A stretch of DNA of 64,000 nt from Neobacillus niacini (lineage in GTDB: Bacteria; Bacillota; Bacilli; Bacillales; Cytobacillaceae): the NCBI RefSeq assembly GCF_023715415.1, contig NZ_JAMBOB010000012.1:1-64000 (forward strand), in the 5' to 3' direction. The notes beneath the pieces were generated by a model that worked only from the letters and a program-made list of their open reading frames with translations, had not been told where the DNA came from and made no database searches. Each line of letters opens with the position of its first letter. Position 1 is the stretch's first letter. Positions 34,055 to 43,185 of the stretch are shown piece after piece. The position numbers were made by a program, and so were the translations under genes.

Positions 34055-35278
34055 ATGATGAACTTTGAATTAACGGATGAGCAGCAAAGTGTAAAGGAAA
34101 TGGTAAGAAAATTTGTCGATAAGGAAATTATTCCAAACATTCAGGAATGGGATCGCCAAGGACATTTTGAACCCGCAATTCTAAAAAAGTTGGCCAATCT
34201 GCAAGTAATGGGTGTCTGCATTCCTGAAGAATATGGCGGTGCAGGTATGGATTATAATACACTTGCTATTGTTTGCGAAGAATTAGAACGGGGAGATACT
34301 GCCTATCGGACAGCCGTTTCTGTTCATACAGGGCTAAATAGTATGACGATATTGCAATGGGGAACAGAGGAACAAAAACAAAAGTATTTGGTGCCTCAAG
34401 CAGATGGCCGTAAAATTGGTGCTTTCGGATTAACAGAACCAAATGCGGGTTCTGACGTTGCAGCGATGAATACAACTGCGGCAAGAAATGGAGATTATTA
34501 TATTCTGAATGGCTCTAAAACATGGATTTCTCTTTGTGATGTTGCTGATCATTTCTTGATTTTTGCCAAGACAGATTATGGTATTGGGCATAAAGGGATC
34601 TCTGCCTTTATTGTAGACCGTAGTTTTGCTGGAGTAGAAACAAAGGCTATAAAGGGTAAACTGGGCATTCGAGCTGGAAATACGGGAGAAGTATTTTTAA
34701 CGGATGTAAAAGTTCCTATTGAGAACAGATTGGGTGAAGAAGGGGAAGGGTTTAAAATTGCCATGGCTGCCCTAGATAATGGCCGATTTACAGTGGCTGC
34801 GGGAGCAGTAGGCTTAATTGAAGCTAGCCTTGAAGCAAGTCTTAAGTATTGCCATGAACGGAAAACATTTGGCAAAGAGATTGGAAAACATCAGCTTGTA
34901 CAGCAAATGATTGCAAAAATGAGTGCCAATCTTGAAATTTCTAGACTGCTAGTTTTTAAAGCAGGGTGGTTAAAGAACCAGGGGAAACGGAATACGAAGG
35001 AGACATCTCTTGCTAAATGGATTTCGTGTAATGCTGCTTTTGATGCTGCAAATGATGCCGTTCAAATCCACGGGGCTTATGGATATTCCGATGAATATCC
35101 AGTAGAGCGCTTCTTGCGGAACTCCAAAGCTCCTGTCATCTATGAAGGGACGAGGGAAATCCATACGATTATGCAAGGTGAGTACGCTTTAGGTTATAGG
35201 GAAGATAAGACTCTTCGTAAACAATTGCCGGCATGGCCATTTGAACAAGTTTCCGTCACTAATTATTTGCAAAAATAA
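34055..35278 (+). CDS. Acyl-CoA dehydrogenase (glutaryl-CoA dehydrogenase-like)
   Basis: A flavoenzyme of 407 residues with the three acyl-CoA dehydrogenase domains. The N-terminal helical part starts FELTDEQQSVKEMVRKFVDK; the middle beta domain has FGLTEPNAGSDVAAM and TWISLCDVADHFLIFAKT; the C-terminal domain has FGKEIGKHQLVQQMIAKM and the catalytic Glu in VIYEGTREIHTIMQGEYALG. The end is like glutaryl-CoA dehydrogenases, though short-chain substrates are possible. AGGAGGAA lies before the ATG. Upstream are a dead CoA-transferase start and a leader RNA; the terminator at 35291 ends the unit. Acts in the cytosol and passes electrons to ETF. Confidence 0.92.
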   Translation: MMNFELTDEQQSVKEMVRKFVDKEIIPNIQEWDRQGHFEPAILKKLANLQVMGVCIPEEYGGAGMDYNTLAIVCEELERGDTAYRTAVSVHTGLNSMTILQWGTEEQKQKYLVPQADGRKIGAFGLTEPNAGSDVAAMNTTAARNGDYYILNGSKTWISLCDVADHFLIFAKTDYGIGHKGISAFIVDRSFAGVETKAIKGKLGIRAGNTGEVFLTDVKVPIENRLGEEGEGFKIAMAALDNGRFTVAAGAVGLIEASLEASLKYCHERKTFGKEIGKHQLVQQMIAKMSANLEISRLLVFKAGWLKNQGKRNTKETSLAKWISCNAAFDAANDAVQIHGAYGYSDEYPVERFLRNSKAPVIYEGTREIHTIMQGEYALGYREDKTLRKQLPAWPFEQVSVTNYLQK

Positions 35279-35290
35279 AATGAGATAAGG

Positions 35291-35318
35291 AAAAACCGGT
35301 CATTTGATCGGTTTTTTT
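35291..35318 (+). terminator. Terminator after the acyl-CoA dehydrogenase gene
   Basis: AAAAACCGGTCA/TGATCGGTTTTT hairpin followed by T run, nearly identical to the one at 29292. Confidence 0.85.
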
Positions 35319-35535
35319 AAATTAATTCTAATACTTAACTGCCTACAACAAAACCAATTACCATTTTACTGAGTAGTGGTAATTTGTTAGAATTAAAAAG
35401 AAAAATTGATGCAAAGTTATCATGGAACATTTTGATAATTACAAAGAGTAGAGGAACGCTCATCATCCAATTTCCTGAGCTTTGTCCTCCTATTTTTACT
35501 TTACATCTTGAAAATCTTTTTTAATAAGTAACATG

Positions 35536-35566
35536 GCTAGTAATTCAATTGGTAATTGAATCTAGC
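35536..35566. promoter_or_regulatory. Palindrome before the pucR-like gene, possible operator
   Basis: ATTCAATT-GGT-AATTGAAT (35543-35561) with outer arms GCTAG and CTAGC. Ends about 15 bases before the start codon, so a protein bound here could repress the gene. The rest of the 300-base gap 35279-35580 shows only the terminator. Confidence 0.45.
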
Positions 35567-35580
35567 AGATAGGAGCTTAT

Positions 35581-37269
35581 ATGAGTTTAAAGATATATGA
35601 CATTTTAAGGTTAGATATTTTGAAGGACGCTAAGGTGATAGCTGGAGAAAAGTTAGTTAAGGACAGAGTGGTTCAATGGGTTTCTGCAATGGAAATGCCG
35701 GTCGAGAGCTTTGTCCGTAAGAACGAATTGGTTCTAACTACTGCTATTGGTTGTGGACAGATCCTTAAGGAATTCGAAAAATTTCTTCAGGATGTTATGG
35801 ATTCAGAGGCAACTGCTCTAGCGGTGGCATTAGGTCGCCATGTTTTTGAAATTCCACATGAAATCATTGAATTGGCGAATAAAAATCAATTTATTCTTAT
35901 TGAAATTCCCTGGGAAGTACGCTTTTCAGAAATCATTGAAGAGGTTATGCTGCAATTAAATGATATCAATTATAAAGAAAGTCGAAAATCAGAAAAAGTT
36001 CAGCAGGAGCTTTTAAATTTAATTCTTAAAGAAACAGATCTTACTTGTATTGCAAACTATTTATACCAGAATGTTGGTTACCCAGTTATTATTACTGATC
36101 AAATTGGGACTATTCAAGCTCATAGTGAAGAGATTCCTAGTTTACTAGATAATTGGCGCGAATATGCAGTAAAAGGAATAATCCCAGCTAGAAAGAAAAG
36201 TTCATTATCTTCACATGATCCTATGATTCAAAAAATACAAACAATCAAAATTGAAGGTTACTTTATAGTACAGCTTCCTGTTATTCAAGTCTCAGGAAAT
36301 ACTCAGGACTTTTTATTTGTTATCCTTCCTTCTTATATATCGTTGGATAAGTTTTTAACCCAGTATACCGTCAATGTACTAGAACACGCAGTGACAACAA
36401 TAGCTCTTTGGTTTTCAAGGAAAAATGCGGTCGAGGAGGCAAAATTACTGCTTCATGACTCATTTATTAAAGAGCTGATAAATGGAGAATTCACTTCTTT
36501 GGAGCAAGCGGTTTCAAGAGCCGAAATCGTGGGTTATAATCTTAAACTGCCGTATATTTGCATTATTGGTGCACCTGAAAACTTGAAAACGCTTTTTCAA
36601 ACAAGGAATATAGATAAAGGAGCTTATCAGCAATGGACTGAAAGTATGATTCATTATCTGAAGGAAGAAATCTACTATGCTGCAAATTCACTAAAAAAAG
36701 AAGTGATGATTACCTATCAGGAACAGCAGTTGTTCGTTTTTCTTGAAATTTCATTAGAAAATAAAAAGGAAGGCGTAACCAACTTTTTAGATCTTGTTGA
36801 ACGTCGCTTAAGAAGTTTACTGCCGAAAGTTGTCATTTCTTGGGGTATTGGAAATTATAATGAGGATATATTTGGTTTTAAAGAAAGCTATGAAAATGCC
36901 AAAGTTGCCTTAAATATATGCAGGAATAAAAAAGGGGTTGGCAATCGGGTTATGTATGAAAATACCCGAGTTGACCGTGTGCTTTTAAATCTATTTCAAA
37001 ACTCAGAGATGAAAGAAATTATTATGACTACTGTTGAGCCGTTATTAGAATATAATAATCAACGGAATCTTGATTTAATCGAGACAATCAGTACATATAA
37101 TCGTTATCAAGGAAATGTAAGTAAGACAGCAAAAGCACTGTTTCTGCATCGGCAATCCCTACTTTACCGTTTAAGAAAAATTGAAGAATTAACAGGTCTT
37201 TCACTTGTGGATCCTGATGATTTGTTCTTATTAGATTTAAGTATCAAAACTTGGAAAATGGGAAATTAA
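35581..37269 (+). CDS. PucR-family transcriptional regulator
   Basis: A 562-residue regulator with three parts. Residues 1 to about 125 are the PucR N-terminal domain (LRLDILKDAKVIAGEKLVKD, LVLTTAIGCG). A central CdaR/GGDEF-like region covers about 290-430 (YICIIGAPENL, LPKVVISWGIGNYNEDIFGF). The C-terminal HTH_30 domain shows YNRYQGNVSKTAKALFLHRQ and LLYRLRKIEELTGLSL. AGGAG lies before the ATG. PucR proteins control purine, amino acid or compatible-solute catabolism in response to a metabolite. As the only regulator beside the ectoine genes that begin at 37507, it is the probable local activator (inference); known proteobacterial ectoine regulators are different families (EnuR, AsnC). Confidence 0.9.
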   Translation: MSLKIYDILRLDILKDAKVIAGEKLVKDRVVQWVSAMEMPVESFVRKNELVLTTAIGCGQILKEFEKFLQDVMDSEATALAVALGRHVFEIPHEIIELANKNQFILIEIPWEVRFSEIIEEVMLQLNDINYKESRKSEKVQQELLNLILKETDLTCIANYLYQNVGYPVIITDQIGTIQAHSEEIPSLLDNWREYAVKGIIPARKKSSLSSHDPMIQKIQTIKIEGYFIVQLPVIQVSGNTQDFLFVILPSYISLDKFLTQYTVNVLEHAVTTIALWFSRKNAVEEAKLLLHDSFIKELINGEFTSLEQAVSRAEIVGYNLKLPYICIIGAPENLKTLFQTRNIDKGAYQQWTESMIHYLKEEIYYAANSLKKEVMITYQEQQLFVFLEISLENKKEGVTNFLDLVERRLRSLLPKVVISWGIGNYNEDIFGFKESYENAKVALNICRNKKGVGNRVMYENTRVDRVLLNLFQNSEMKEIIMTTVEPLLEYNNQRNLDLIETISTYNRYQGNVSKTAKALFLHRQSLLYRLRKIEELTGLSLVDPDDLFLLDLSIKTWKMGN

Positions 37270-37302
37270 CACAATTCTTTAAGTTATGAAACAAAGAGAA
37301 TG

Positions 37303-37350
37303 AAACCAGCTAAAGGGATATCGTCTATCTTCTGAGCTGGTTTTTTTTTT
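37303..37350 (+). terminator. Terminator after the pucR-like gene
   Basis: AAACCAGCT and AGCTGGTTT pair around a 21-base loop, followed by ten T. Confidence 0.85.
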
Positions 37351-37399
37351 GTACATTGAGATGGAAAAATCATTTGCATATTTCAAAAAAATGTATGAA

Positions 37400-37474
37400 A
37401 AGAAACGTTTCTTATCGTCAGTTTTGCCAATTGATATTAAAGATAGAAGAGCTTAGTATTTATACTATAAATAC
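37400..37474 (+). promoter_or_regulatory. Promoter with two perfect palindromes before eutB
   Basis: The -35 TTGATA (37431-37436) and the -10 TAGTAT (37454-37459) have a 17-base spacer. A 14-bp palindrome AAGAAACGTTTCTT lies upstream at 37400-37413. A 19-bp palindrome GTATTTATA-C-TATAAATAC lies at 37456-37474 over the -10 and start. Together they look like an activator site and a repressor site for the ectoine operon. Confidence 0.65.
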
Positions 37475-37506
37475 ATAGAGTAACTTAGTAAGGAGGGGAG
37501 ATTTCC

Positions 37507-38505
37507 ATGACTTCTACTGAAATGAAAAAAGATATTAAAATTCGTGATGTGTGGGAAGCAAGAAAACGAATTGGTCAGATTATCAATCGGACACCACTCA
37601 TTCAATCTACTATTTTATCAGAAAAACTCGGGCGCAATGTCTATCTAAAACTAGAAAATGTTCATGAGGTTGGATCATTTAAGGTAAGGGGTGCAGCCAA
37701 TAAAATCCTGAGCTTAAGTCTAGAAGAAAGAAAAAATGGAGTGGCTACGTACTCTACAGGAAACCATGGCATGGCGGTTGCCTTTGTTGCGAATAAGCTT
37801 GGGATTGATGCTGTTGTCTGTATTTCAAATAGGGTGCCAAAAGCAAAAGTAGACTCATTAAAAAGGCTGGGAGCCCAAATTGAGATTGTTGGTGACAGCC
37901 AAGATGAAGCGGGTGTTCGCTGTTATGAGCTTGAATACGAGAAAGGAGTAACCGTGATTGAGCCGTTTGATGATCCTCATGTTATTGCAGGACAAGGTAC
38001 GATTGGATTGGAATTGTTGGAGGAACTTCCTTATTTAAAAGATGTGATTGTTCCGCTTTCAGGGGGGGGACTGCTTTCTGGCATCGGTATGACATTGAAA
38101 TCCAATGATCGTGATATAAGGGTAACGGGTGTTTCTATGGAACGTTCTGCAGTCATGTTTGAAAGTTTAAAAACTGGCAAACCAATCATGCTAGAGGAAA
38201 GTGAGACACTTGCTGATAGTTTGCTAGGTGGAATTGGACTTGAAAATCAATACACTTTTCAAATGGTCCAGCAATATATGGATGATATAGTCCTCCTTTC
38301 TGAAGAGGAGATTGCTTATAGTATGGCGTTCATGATGGACAAACACCGGATGATTATGGAAGGTGCAGCAGCGACAGGGATTGCTGCTGTTTTAGGCAGC
38401 AAAATCCCGCATCAAGAGGGTGATATTGCTGTAATTATTAGTGGCCAGAATGTTGATTTATCCGTCCTGCTTACGATAATACAAAATTATGGTTTTGAAA
38501 ATTGA
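37507..38505 (+). CDS. eutB: Hydroxyectoine utilisation dehydratase EutB (threonine dehydratase-like)
   Basis: A 332-residue PLP enzyme of fold type II. The PLP lysine is Lys59 in VGSFKVRGAANK, and the phosphate loop is PLSGGGLLSGIG. No ACT or regulatory domain is present, so it is shorter than IlvA. The EutB group is threonine-dehydratase-like and is thought to act in turning 5-hydroxyectoine into ectoine together with EutA and EutC. The neighbours EutC and two ectoine hydrolases support the EutB name over a plain threonine or serine dehydratase. AAGGAGGGGAG lies before the ATG. First gene of the cluster, under the palindrome-bearing promoter. Confidence 0.82.
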   Translation: MTSTEMKKDIKIRDVWEARKRIGQIINRTPLIQSTILSEKLGRNVYLKLENVHEVGSFKVRGAANKILSLSLEERKNGVATYSTGNHGMAVAFVANKLGIDAVVCISNRVPKAKVDSLKRLGAQIEIVGDSQDEAGVRCYELEYEKGVTVIEPFDDPHVIAGQGTIGLELLEELPYLKDVIVPLSGGGLLSGIGMTLKSNDRDIRVTGVSMERSAVMFESLKTGKPIMLEESETLADSLLGGIGLENQYTFQMVQQYMDDIVLLSEEEIAYSMAFMMDKHRMIMEGAAATGIAAVLGSKIPHQEGDIAVIISGQNVDLSVLLTIIQNYGFEN

Positions 38506-38606
38506 GAGTGAATTATGTCAAAATGACAGCCATTATTAATAAAATTGAAAACGATTTCTCTAAAGAGTAAGACAATTAACAACTATATATAGCAAGGGAG
38601 ATATGT

Positions 38607-39491
38607 ATGATGAAAAAAGGATCAGATGTTGTAAAAAGAGGTATGGCCGAAATGCAAAAGGGTGGCGTTATTATGGACGTAATCAATGCCGAACAAGCAA
38701 AAATTGCTGAAGAAGCAGGTGCCGTTGCGGTAATGGCACTTGAAAGGGTACCATCAGATATTCGGGCAGCTGGTGGAGTTGCAAGGATGGCTGATCCAAC
38801 GATTGTAGAGCAAGTCATGAAGGCTGTATCCATTCCAGTAATGGCAAAAGCGAGAATTGGACATATTGTTGAGGCTCGTGTATTGGAAGCGCTTGGAGTT
38901 GACTATATTGACGAAAGTGAAGTCTTAACACCTGCAGACGAAGAATACCATCTCAATAAACGCAATTTTGTGGTGCCATTTGTTTGCGGTGCTCGAAATC
39001 TTGGAGAGGCATTAAGGCGGGTTGGTGAAGGGGCATCGATGATTCGAACAAAAGGCGAGCCGGGAACAGGAAATGTTGTTGAAGCTGTTCGCCATATGCG
39101 TCTTATTCAGGCACAAATCCGCCAAGTGTCAAATATGAATCACGATGAGTTAATGACAAAAGCGAAAGATTTGCAAGCACCATTTGAACTTCTATTGCAA
39201 ATTAGGGAAACAGGACGTTTGCCTGTTGTAAATTTTGCTGCAGGCGGAGTTGCTACTCCAGCAGATGCAGCCTTAATGATGGAGATCGGCTCTGATGGTG
39301 TATTTGTGGGATCTGGAATATTTAAATCAGCAAATCCAGAAAAGTATGCAAAAGCTATTGTAGAAGCAACAACTCATTACCAAGATTATGACCTTATCGC
39401 CAAACTTTCAATGGATCTCGGAACACCGATGAAGGGGATTGAAATATCCAGCATAAAGCCTGAACAGCGTATGCAGGAGCGCGGGTGGTAA
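38607..39491 (+). CDS. pdxS: Pyridoxal 5'-phosphate synthase subunit PdxS
   Basis: A 294-residue (beta/alpha)8 lyase that makes PLP from ribose 5-phosphate, glyceraldehyde 3-phosphate and ammonia. Catalytic residues stand at the same numbers as in B. subtilis: Asp24 ([11 protein letters not shown]), Lys81 (VMAKARIGH) and Lys149 ([12 protein letters not shown]). The C-terminus ends MQERGW. It normally works with the glutaminase PdxT, but no pdxT gene follows; PdxS alone can use free ammonia. It sits inside a cluster of PLP enzymes (EutB at 37507, the Cys/Met-type enzyme at 41950), so it probably supplies cofactor to the pathway. The usual chromosomal pdxST operon likely exists elsewhere (inference). 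AAGGGAG precedes the ATG. Confidence 0.93.
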   Translation: MMKKGSDVVKRGMAEMQKGGVIMDVINAEQAKIAEEAGAVAVMALERVPSDIRAAGGVARMADPTIVEQVMKAVSIPVMAKARIGHIVEARVLEALGVDYIDESEVLTPADEEYHLNKRNFVVPFVCGARNLGEALRRVGEGASMIRTKGEPGTGNVVEAVRHMRLIQAQIRQVSNMNHDELMTKAKDLQAPFELLLQIRETGRLPVVNFAAGGVATPADAALMMEIGSDGVFVGSGIFKSANPEKYAKAIVEATTHYQDYDLIAKLSMDLGTPMKGIEISSIKPEQRMQERGW

Positions 39492-39503
39492 ACTATAACG
39501 AAT

Positions 39504-39553
39504 GGCCGTCAAAAGAATCTACCCTAAGGGGATTTTTATGGCGGTTTTTTCTA
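39504..39553 (+). terminator. Terminator between pdxS and the first ectoine hydrolase
   Basis: A long imperfect stem, CCGTCA...ACCC with GGGG...TGGCGG, around TAA, then six T. So the gene at 39721 probably has its own promoter; TATAAT occurs at 39651. Confidence 0.7.
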
Positions 39554-39720
39554 TGCAAGAAACAGTTTTTATTTAAGTTGATAAATTTGACTAGAATCTT
39601 CAAAATTCTTTCATACAAAATGTCAGATGAAAAAACAGAATTCATTTTCGTATAATACAAACAAATAGAAATATTCAAAATATTTAACGAAACCTTAGGA
39701 GATCGGAGTGTATAGAAATT

Positions 39721-40905
39721 ATGTCTTTCTCAATAGCGGAATATACAGAGAGAATTCGCAAAACAAAAGAACGGATGATTCAAAAAGGAATCGACGTTTT
39801 GCTCATTACAGATCCTGCTAACCTTAATTATCTATCGGGTTATGATGGATGGTCGTTTTATGTACATCAGATGCTGGTCTTAATGATGGATGAAGAGCAG
39901 CCAAAGTGGATTGGGCGCGGGCAGGATGCCAACGGAGCAAAAGCAACCACATGGCTCTCGCATGAAAATATCATTTCTTATCCAGATGATTTTGTTCAAT
40001 CAGATATCAAGCATCCGATGGATTTTGTTGCTGACCGATTAAAAGAATTTGGCAAAGCACATGGCACGATAGGGGTAGAAATGGAAAACTATTATTTTAC
40101 AGCCAAATGCTATGAGCAGCTAAAGAAAGGACTGCCGAATAGCAGCCTCCAAGATGCTAGTTTGCTAGTCAATTGGGTACGTTTGATAAAGTCGGATACC
40201 GAAATTGGGTATATGAAACGGGCTGCAAAGATAGTAGAAAAGGCGATGCAGGCAGGTATTGATTTAATTGAAGCTGGAGTCAGGGAATGTGATGTAGCGG
40301 CAAAAATTTTCTACACTCAGATTACTGGAACCGAAGAATTTGGCGGAGATTATCCATCCATTGTTCCATTGCTTCCATCCGGAGAAAAAACTTCTACACC
40401 ACATTTAACCTGGACAGATGACCGCTATAAAGATGGAGACGCTGTTATTTTAGAAGTGGCAGGCTGCTATAAAAGATATCATTCACCATTGGCAAGGACG
40501 GTACAGATTGGGAAACCAAAAGATGAAATGAAAACCCTTTCAGGTGTAGCGGTAGAAGGCATTAATGCCTGTTTGGATATGATTCGTCCAGGCATAGCTT
40601 GTGAAGAGATTGAAGAAACATGGAGAAAAACAATTGAAAAAAGTGGATTTGTGAAAGAATCTCGGTTGGGCTACTCAATGGGATGTAATTATCCACCTGA
40701 TTGGGGCGAGCACACTGTGAGCATAAGAAAAGGCGAAAAAACAATCCTGCAGCCTAATATGACCTTCCATCTCATTCCAGGATTGTGGCTTGACGATTAT
40801 GGGTTTGAGGTGAGCGAGTCCATTCGGATTACCGAAAACGGTTGTGAAACCTTTGCTAATCTCCCAAGGGATTTGACCTTAAAGGGATATCAGTTTACAA
40901 AGTAA
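39721..40905 (+). CDS. doeA: Ectoine hydrolase EutD/DoeA (first copy)
   Basis: A 394-residue M24 'pita-bread' family hydrolase that opens the ectoine ring to N-acetyl-diaminobutyrate isomers. Hallmarks of the ectoine hydrolase group are ITDPANLNYLSGYDGWSFYV, WIGRGQDANGAKATTW, GVEMENYYFTAKCYEQLK, EEFGGDYPSIVPLLPSGE and HLTWTDDRYKDGDAV. In characterised EutD a glutamate contacts the substrate and no metal pair is needed; here the usual M24 metal residues are also not all present. Residues 1 to about 165 form the creatinase-type N-domain. The start is an ATG with GGAG about 15 bases upstream (AGGAGATCGGAGTG). A second, diverged copy lies at 46983. Confidence 0.92.
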   Translation: MSFSIAEYTERIRKTKERMIQKGIDVLLITDPANLNYLSGYDGWSFYVHQMLVLMMDEEQPKWIGRGQDANGAKATTWLSHENIISYPDDFVQSDIKHPMDFVADRLKEFGKAHGTIGVEMENYYFTAKCYEQLKKGLPNSSLQDASLLVNWVRLIKSDTEIGYMKRAAKIVEKAMQAGIDLIEAGVRECDVAAKIFYTQITGTEEFGGDYPSIVPLLPSGEKTSTPHLTWTDDRYKDGDAVILEVAGCYKRYHSPLARTVQIGKPKDEMKTLSGVAVEGINACLDMIRPGIACEEIEETWRKTIEKSGFVKESRLGYSMGCNYPPDWGEHTVSIRKGEKTILQPNMTFHLIPGLWLDDYGFEVSESIRITENGCETFANLPRDLTLKGYQFTK

Positions 40906-40929
40906 CTTACCGAGGAGGTGAAAAGACAG

Positions 40930-41934
40930 GTGCTTATTTTTACAGAACAGGAATTAAAGGAATATGTGCAACTAAATCCTGAGGCAGTGAAGCTAGTCGA
41001 AGATGCATTTACGAAGCTATCAAAAAATGAGGCATCGATGCCACCGATTATGAGGGTGGACATTGTGGATCAAAACGGTGAAGTGGATGTAAAAACAGCT
41101 TATATCAAGGGAAAAGATATGTTTGCCATCAAAATTTCTTCCGGTTTCTTCAATAATTATCAGCTGGGGCTGCCAACAGGAAATGGAATGATGATATTAA
41201 TCAGCACGCAAACTGGAGTTCCTGAAGCAATTCTTTTAGACAATGGATACTTAACAGATGTTCGTACTGCTGCTGCAGGTGCGGTTGCGGCTGCCTATCT
41301 TTCAAAAAAATCGATTGAAACCGTTGGTATTATCGGTGCAGGAAGCCAGGCAAAATATCAGCTTAGGGCACTAAATATTGTGAGGAAGTTTAATAAAGTC
41401 CTCGTATATGCTAGGTCATTGGAAAGGTCCCAAACATTTGCTGAAGAAATGACAGCTGAATTAGGGATAGAAGTGATTGCGGTTGGAAGTGCTGAAGAAG
41501 TGGTTAGAAACAGTGACACGGTGATTACGACCACCCCGGCGAAAGAGCCGATTATCAAAGCAGATTGGCTGCATCCAGGTCTTCATATTACAGCGATGGG
41601 ATCGGATGCAGAGCATAAACAAGAATTAGAGCCAGAAGTATTGGCGAAAGTAGACATCCTGGTCTGTGATACAAAAGCCCAATGTGCTCGTTTAGGAGAG
41701 CTCCATCATGCCCTTACAGCTGGTGTACTCACTGAGGAGTCACAGGTTGTTGAATTAGGTGACCTGACATCCTTAAAAGTTGTAGGACGGGTAAATGAAG
41801 AACAAATTACCGTTTGTGATTTAACAGGTACGGGTGTACAGGATACAGCCATTGCCCTGTTTGCATATCAAGAAATGATTAAGAGGAATAAAGGGTTAAA
41901 AATTGAAAACAACAAAATTTTACAAAAAAATTAA
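40930..41934 (+). CDS. eutC: Ectoine utilisation protein EutC (ornithine cyclodeaminase family)
   Basis: A 334-residue NAD(P)-dependent enzyme of the ornithine cyclodeaminase/mu-crystallin family. The N-terminal part has the substrate-side arginine and lysine region (DVKTAYIKGKDMFAIKISSG) and NGYLTDVRTAAAGAVAA. The Rossmann motif is VGIIGAGSQAKYQLRAL. GDLTSLKVVGR and CDLTGTGVQDTAIA close the protein. In known hydroxyectoine clusters EutC works with EutA and EutB to convert hydroxyectoine to ectoine. The GTG at 40930 is chosen: GAGGAGG lies 11 bases upstream and family members begin MLIxTE. A GTG at 40918 would sit on the ribosome binding site. 24 bases after the ectoine hydrolase gene. Confidence 0.86.
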   Translation: MLIFTEQELKEYVQLNPEAVKLVEDAFTKLSKNEASMPPIMRVDIVDQNGEVDVKTAYIKGKDMFAIKISSGFFNNYQLGLPTGNGMMILISTQTGVPEAILLDNGYLTDVRTAAAGAVAAAYLSKKSIETVGIIGAGSQAKYQLRALNIVRKFNKVLVYARSLERSQTFAEEMTAELGIEVIAVGSAEEVVRNSDTVITTTPAKEPIIKADWLHPGLHITAMGSDAEHKQELEPEVLAKVDILVCDTKAQCARLGELHHALTAGVLTEESQVVELGDLTSLKVVGRVNEEQITVCDLTGTGVQDTAIALFAYQEMIKRNKGLKIENNKILQKN

Positions 41935-41949
41935 AGAGGAGTGGTTTTA

Positions 41950-43152
41950 ATGACAAACACAAACGCAAAAATGGGAACGAAAGCAGTATGGGCAGGAGAA
42001 AAGGATTATTTAGTACATGGAGCAACACAAGTACCAGTCGTGTTAAGTGTAGCTTACGGTTACGACGATATGGATGAATGGTATGATGTAGCAATCGGAA
42101 AAAAGAAAGGCCATATTTATGGACGTAATACAAATCCAACTGTTCAGGCTTTTGAAGATAAAATCAAAATTCTTGAAGGAGCAGAAGCAGCAACAAGCTT
42201 TTCAACTGGGATGGCAGCAATCAGTAATACACTTTCTACCTTCTTAGTTCCTGGTGACCGTATTGTTTCTATTAAAGATACATATGGCGGAACAAATAAA
42301 ATCTTTACTGAGTTCTTGCCTCGGCAGGAAATTGAAGTAGCATTATGTGAAACCGGAAATCATGAGCAAATTGAACGTGAAGTAGAAAAAGGCTGCAAAA
42401 TTTTATACTTAGAAACACCAACAAACCCGACTGTTAAAATTACCGATATCGAACGTATGGCAAAAGCAGGAAAAGCTGCTGGTGCACTCGTCATCGTAGA
42501 TAATACATTTGCTACACCAATGAATCAAAATCCACTTTCATTAGGTGTTGATTTAGTTATTCATAGTGCAACAAAGTTTTTGGGTGGACACGCAGATGCA
42601 TTAGGAGGCGTGGTTTGCGGTTCTGAAGAACTAGTAGAAAAGATTTATCACTTCCGTGAAATTAATGGAGCAACAATGGATCCAATGGCTGCGTACCTTA
42701 TTTTACGCGGGATGAAAACTCTTCACTTACGAGTTCGTCAGCAATGTGAAAATGCAATGAAGCTAGCAAAATATTTGCAGACAAAAGAAATGGTAGAAGC
42801 TGTTTATTACCCTGGTCTCGAAACACATCCGCACCATGATATTGCGAAAAAACAAATGAAGGACTTTGGCGGCATGCTTAGCTTTGCGGTTAAGGGCGGT
42901 GTTGATACAGTACGTGATCTTCTTCCTAAACTACAGTATGCTAACCGTGCAGCCAACTTAGGTGCAGTAGAAACAACAGTTGGACCAGCTCGTACAACAA
43001 GCCATGTGGAATGTACACCAGAAGAACGTGCTGCAGTGGGAATTCCAGAAGGACTTATCCGAATCTCTTGCGGAATTGAAGAAATCGAAGATATCATCGC
43101 TGATTTTGAACAAGCATTCAACCATGTGGAAAGTATTTTAAAAGTAAAATAA
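41950..43152 (+). CDS. Cys/Met-metabolism PLP enzyme (cystathionine gamma-synthase family)
   Basis: A 400-residue fold type I PLP enzyme of the cystathionine gamma-synthase/gamma-lyase and methionine gamma-lyase family. YGRNTNPTVQAFEDKI, the Tyr-rich DTYGGTNKIF, VIVDNTFATPMNQNPLSLG and the Schiff-base lysine in HSATKFLGGHADALGG are visible, and the end VGPARTTSHVECTPEER is typical. AGAGGAG lies nine bases before the ATG at 41950. This is not part of the textbook ectoine pathway. With diaminobutyrate as the expected intermediate, a gamma-elimination or replacement at C4 is chemically conceivable; that is my inference only. Alternatively it handles a sulfur amino acid. Confidence 0.88.
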   Translation: MTNTNAKMGTKAVWAGEKDYLVHGATQVPVVLSVAYGYDDMDEWYDVAIGKKKGHIYGRNTNPTVQAFEDKIKILEGAEAATSFSTGMAAISNTLSTFLVPGDRIVSIKDTYGGTNKIFTEFLPRQEIEVALCETGNHEQIEREVEKGCKILYLETPTNPTVKITDIERMAKAGKAAGALVIVDNTFATPMNQNPLSLGVDLVIHSATKFLGGHADALGGVVCGSEELVEKIYHFREINGATMDPMAAYLILRGMKTLHLRVRQQCENAMKLAKYLQTKEMVEAVYYPGLETHPHHDIAKKQMKDFGGMLSFAVKGGVDTVRDLLPKLQYANRAANLGAVETTVGPARTTSHVECTPEERAAVGIPEGLIRISCGIEEIEDIIADFEQAFNHVESILKVK

Positions 43153-43185
43153 TCTTCCATTCAAATTGCAGGGGGAAATGAACAG

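Noticed and set aside
37362..37379. Possible SigL (sigma-54) promoter before eutB
   Set aside because: GG and GC are separated by 11 rather than 10 bases, the -24 element lacks CAC, and PucR regulators do not work with sigma-54. The SigA-type boxes at 37431-37459 are better.
37507..38505. Biosynthetic threonine dehydratase IlvA
   Set aside because: It has no C-terminal regulatory domain and is embedded with EutC and ectoine hydrolases, which fits EutB better.
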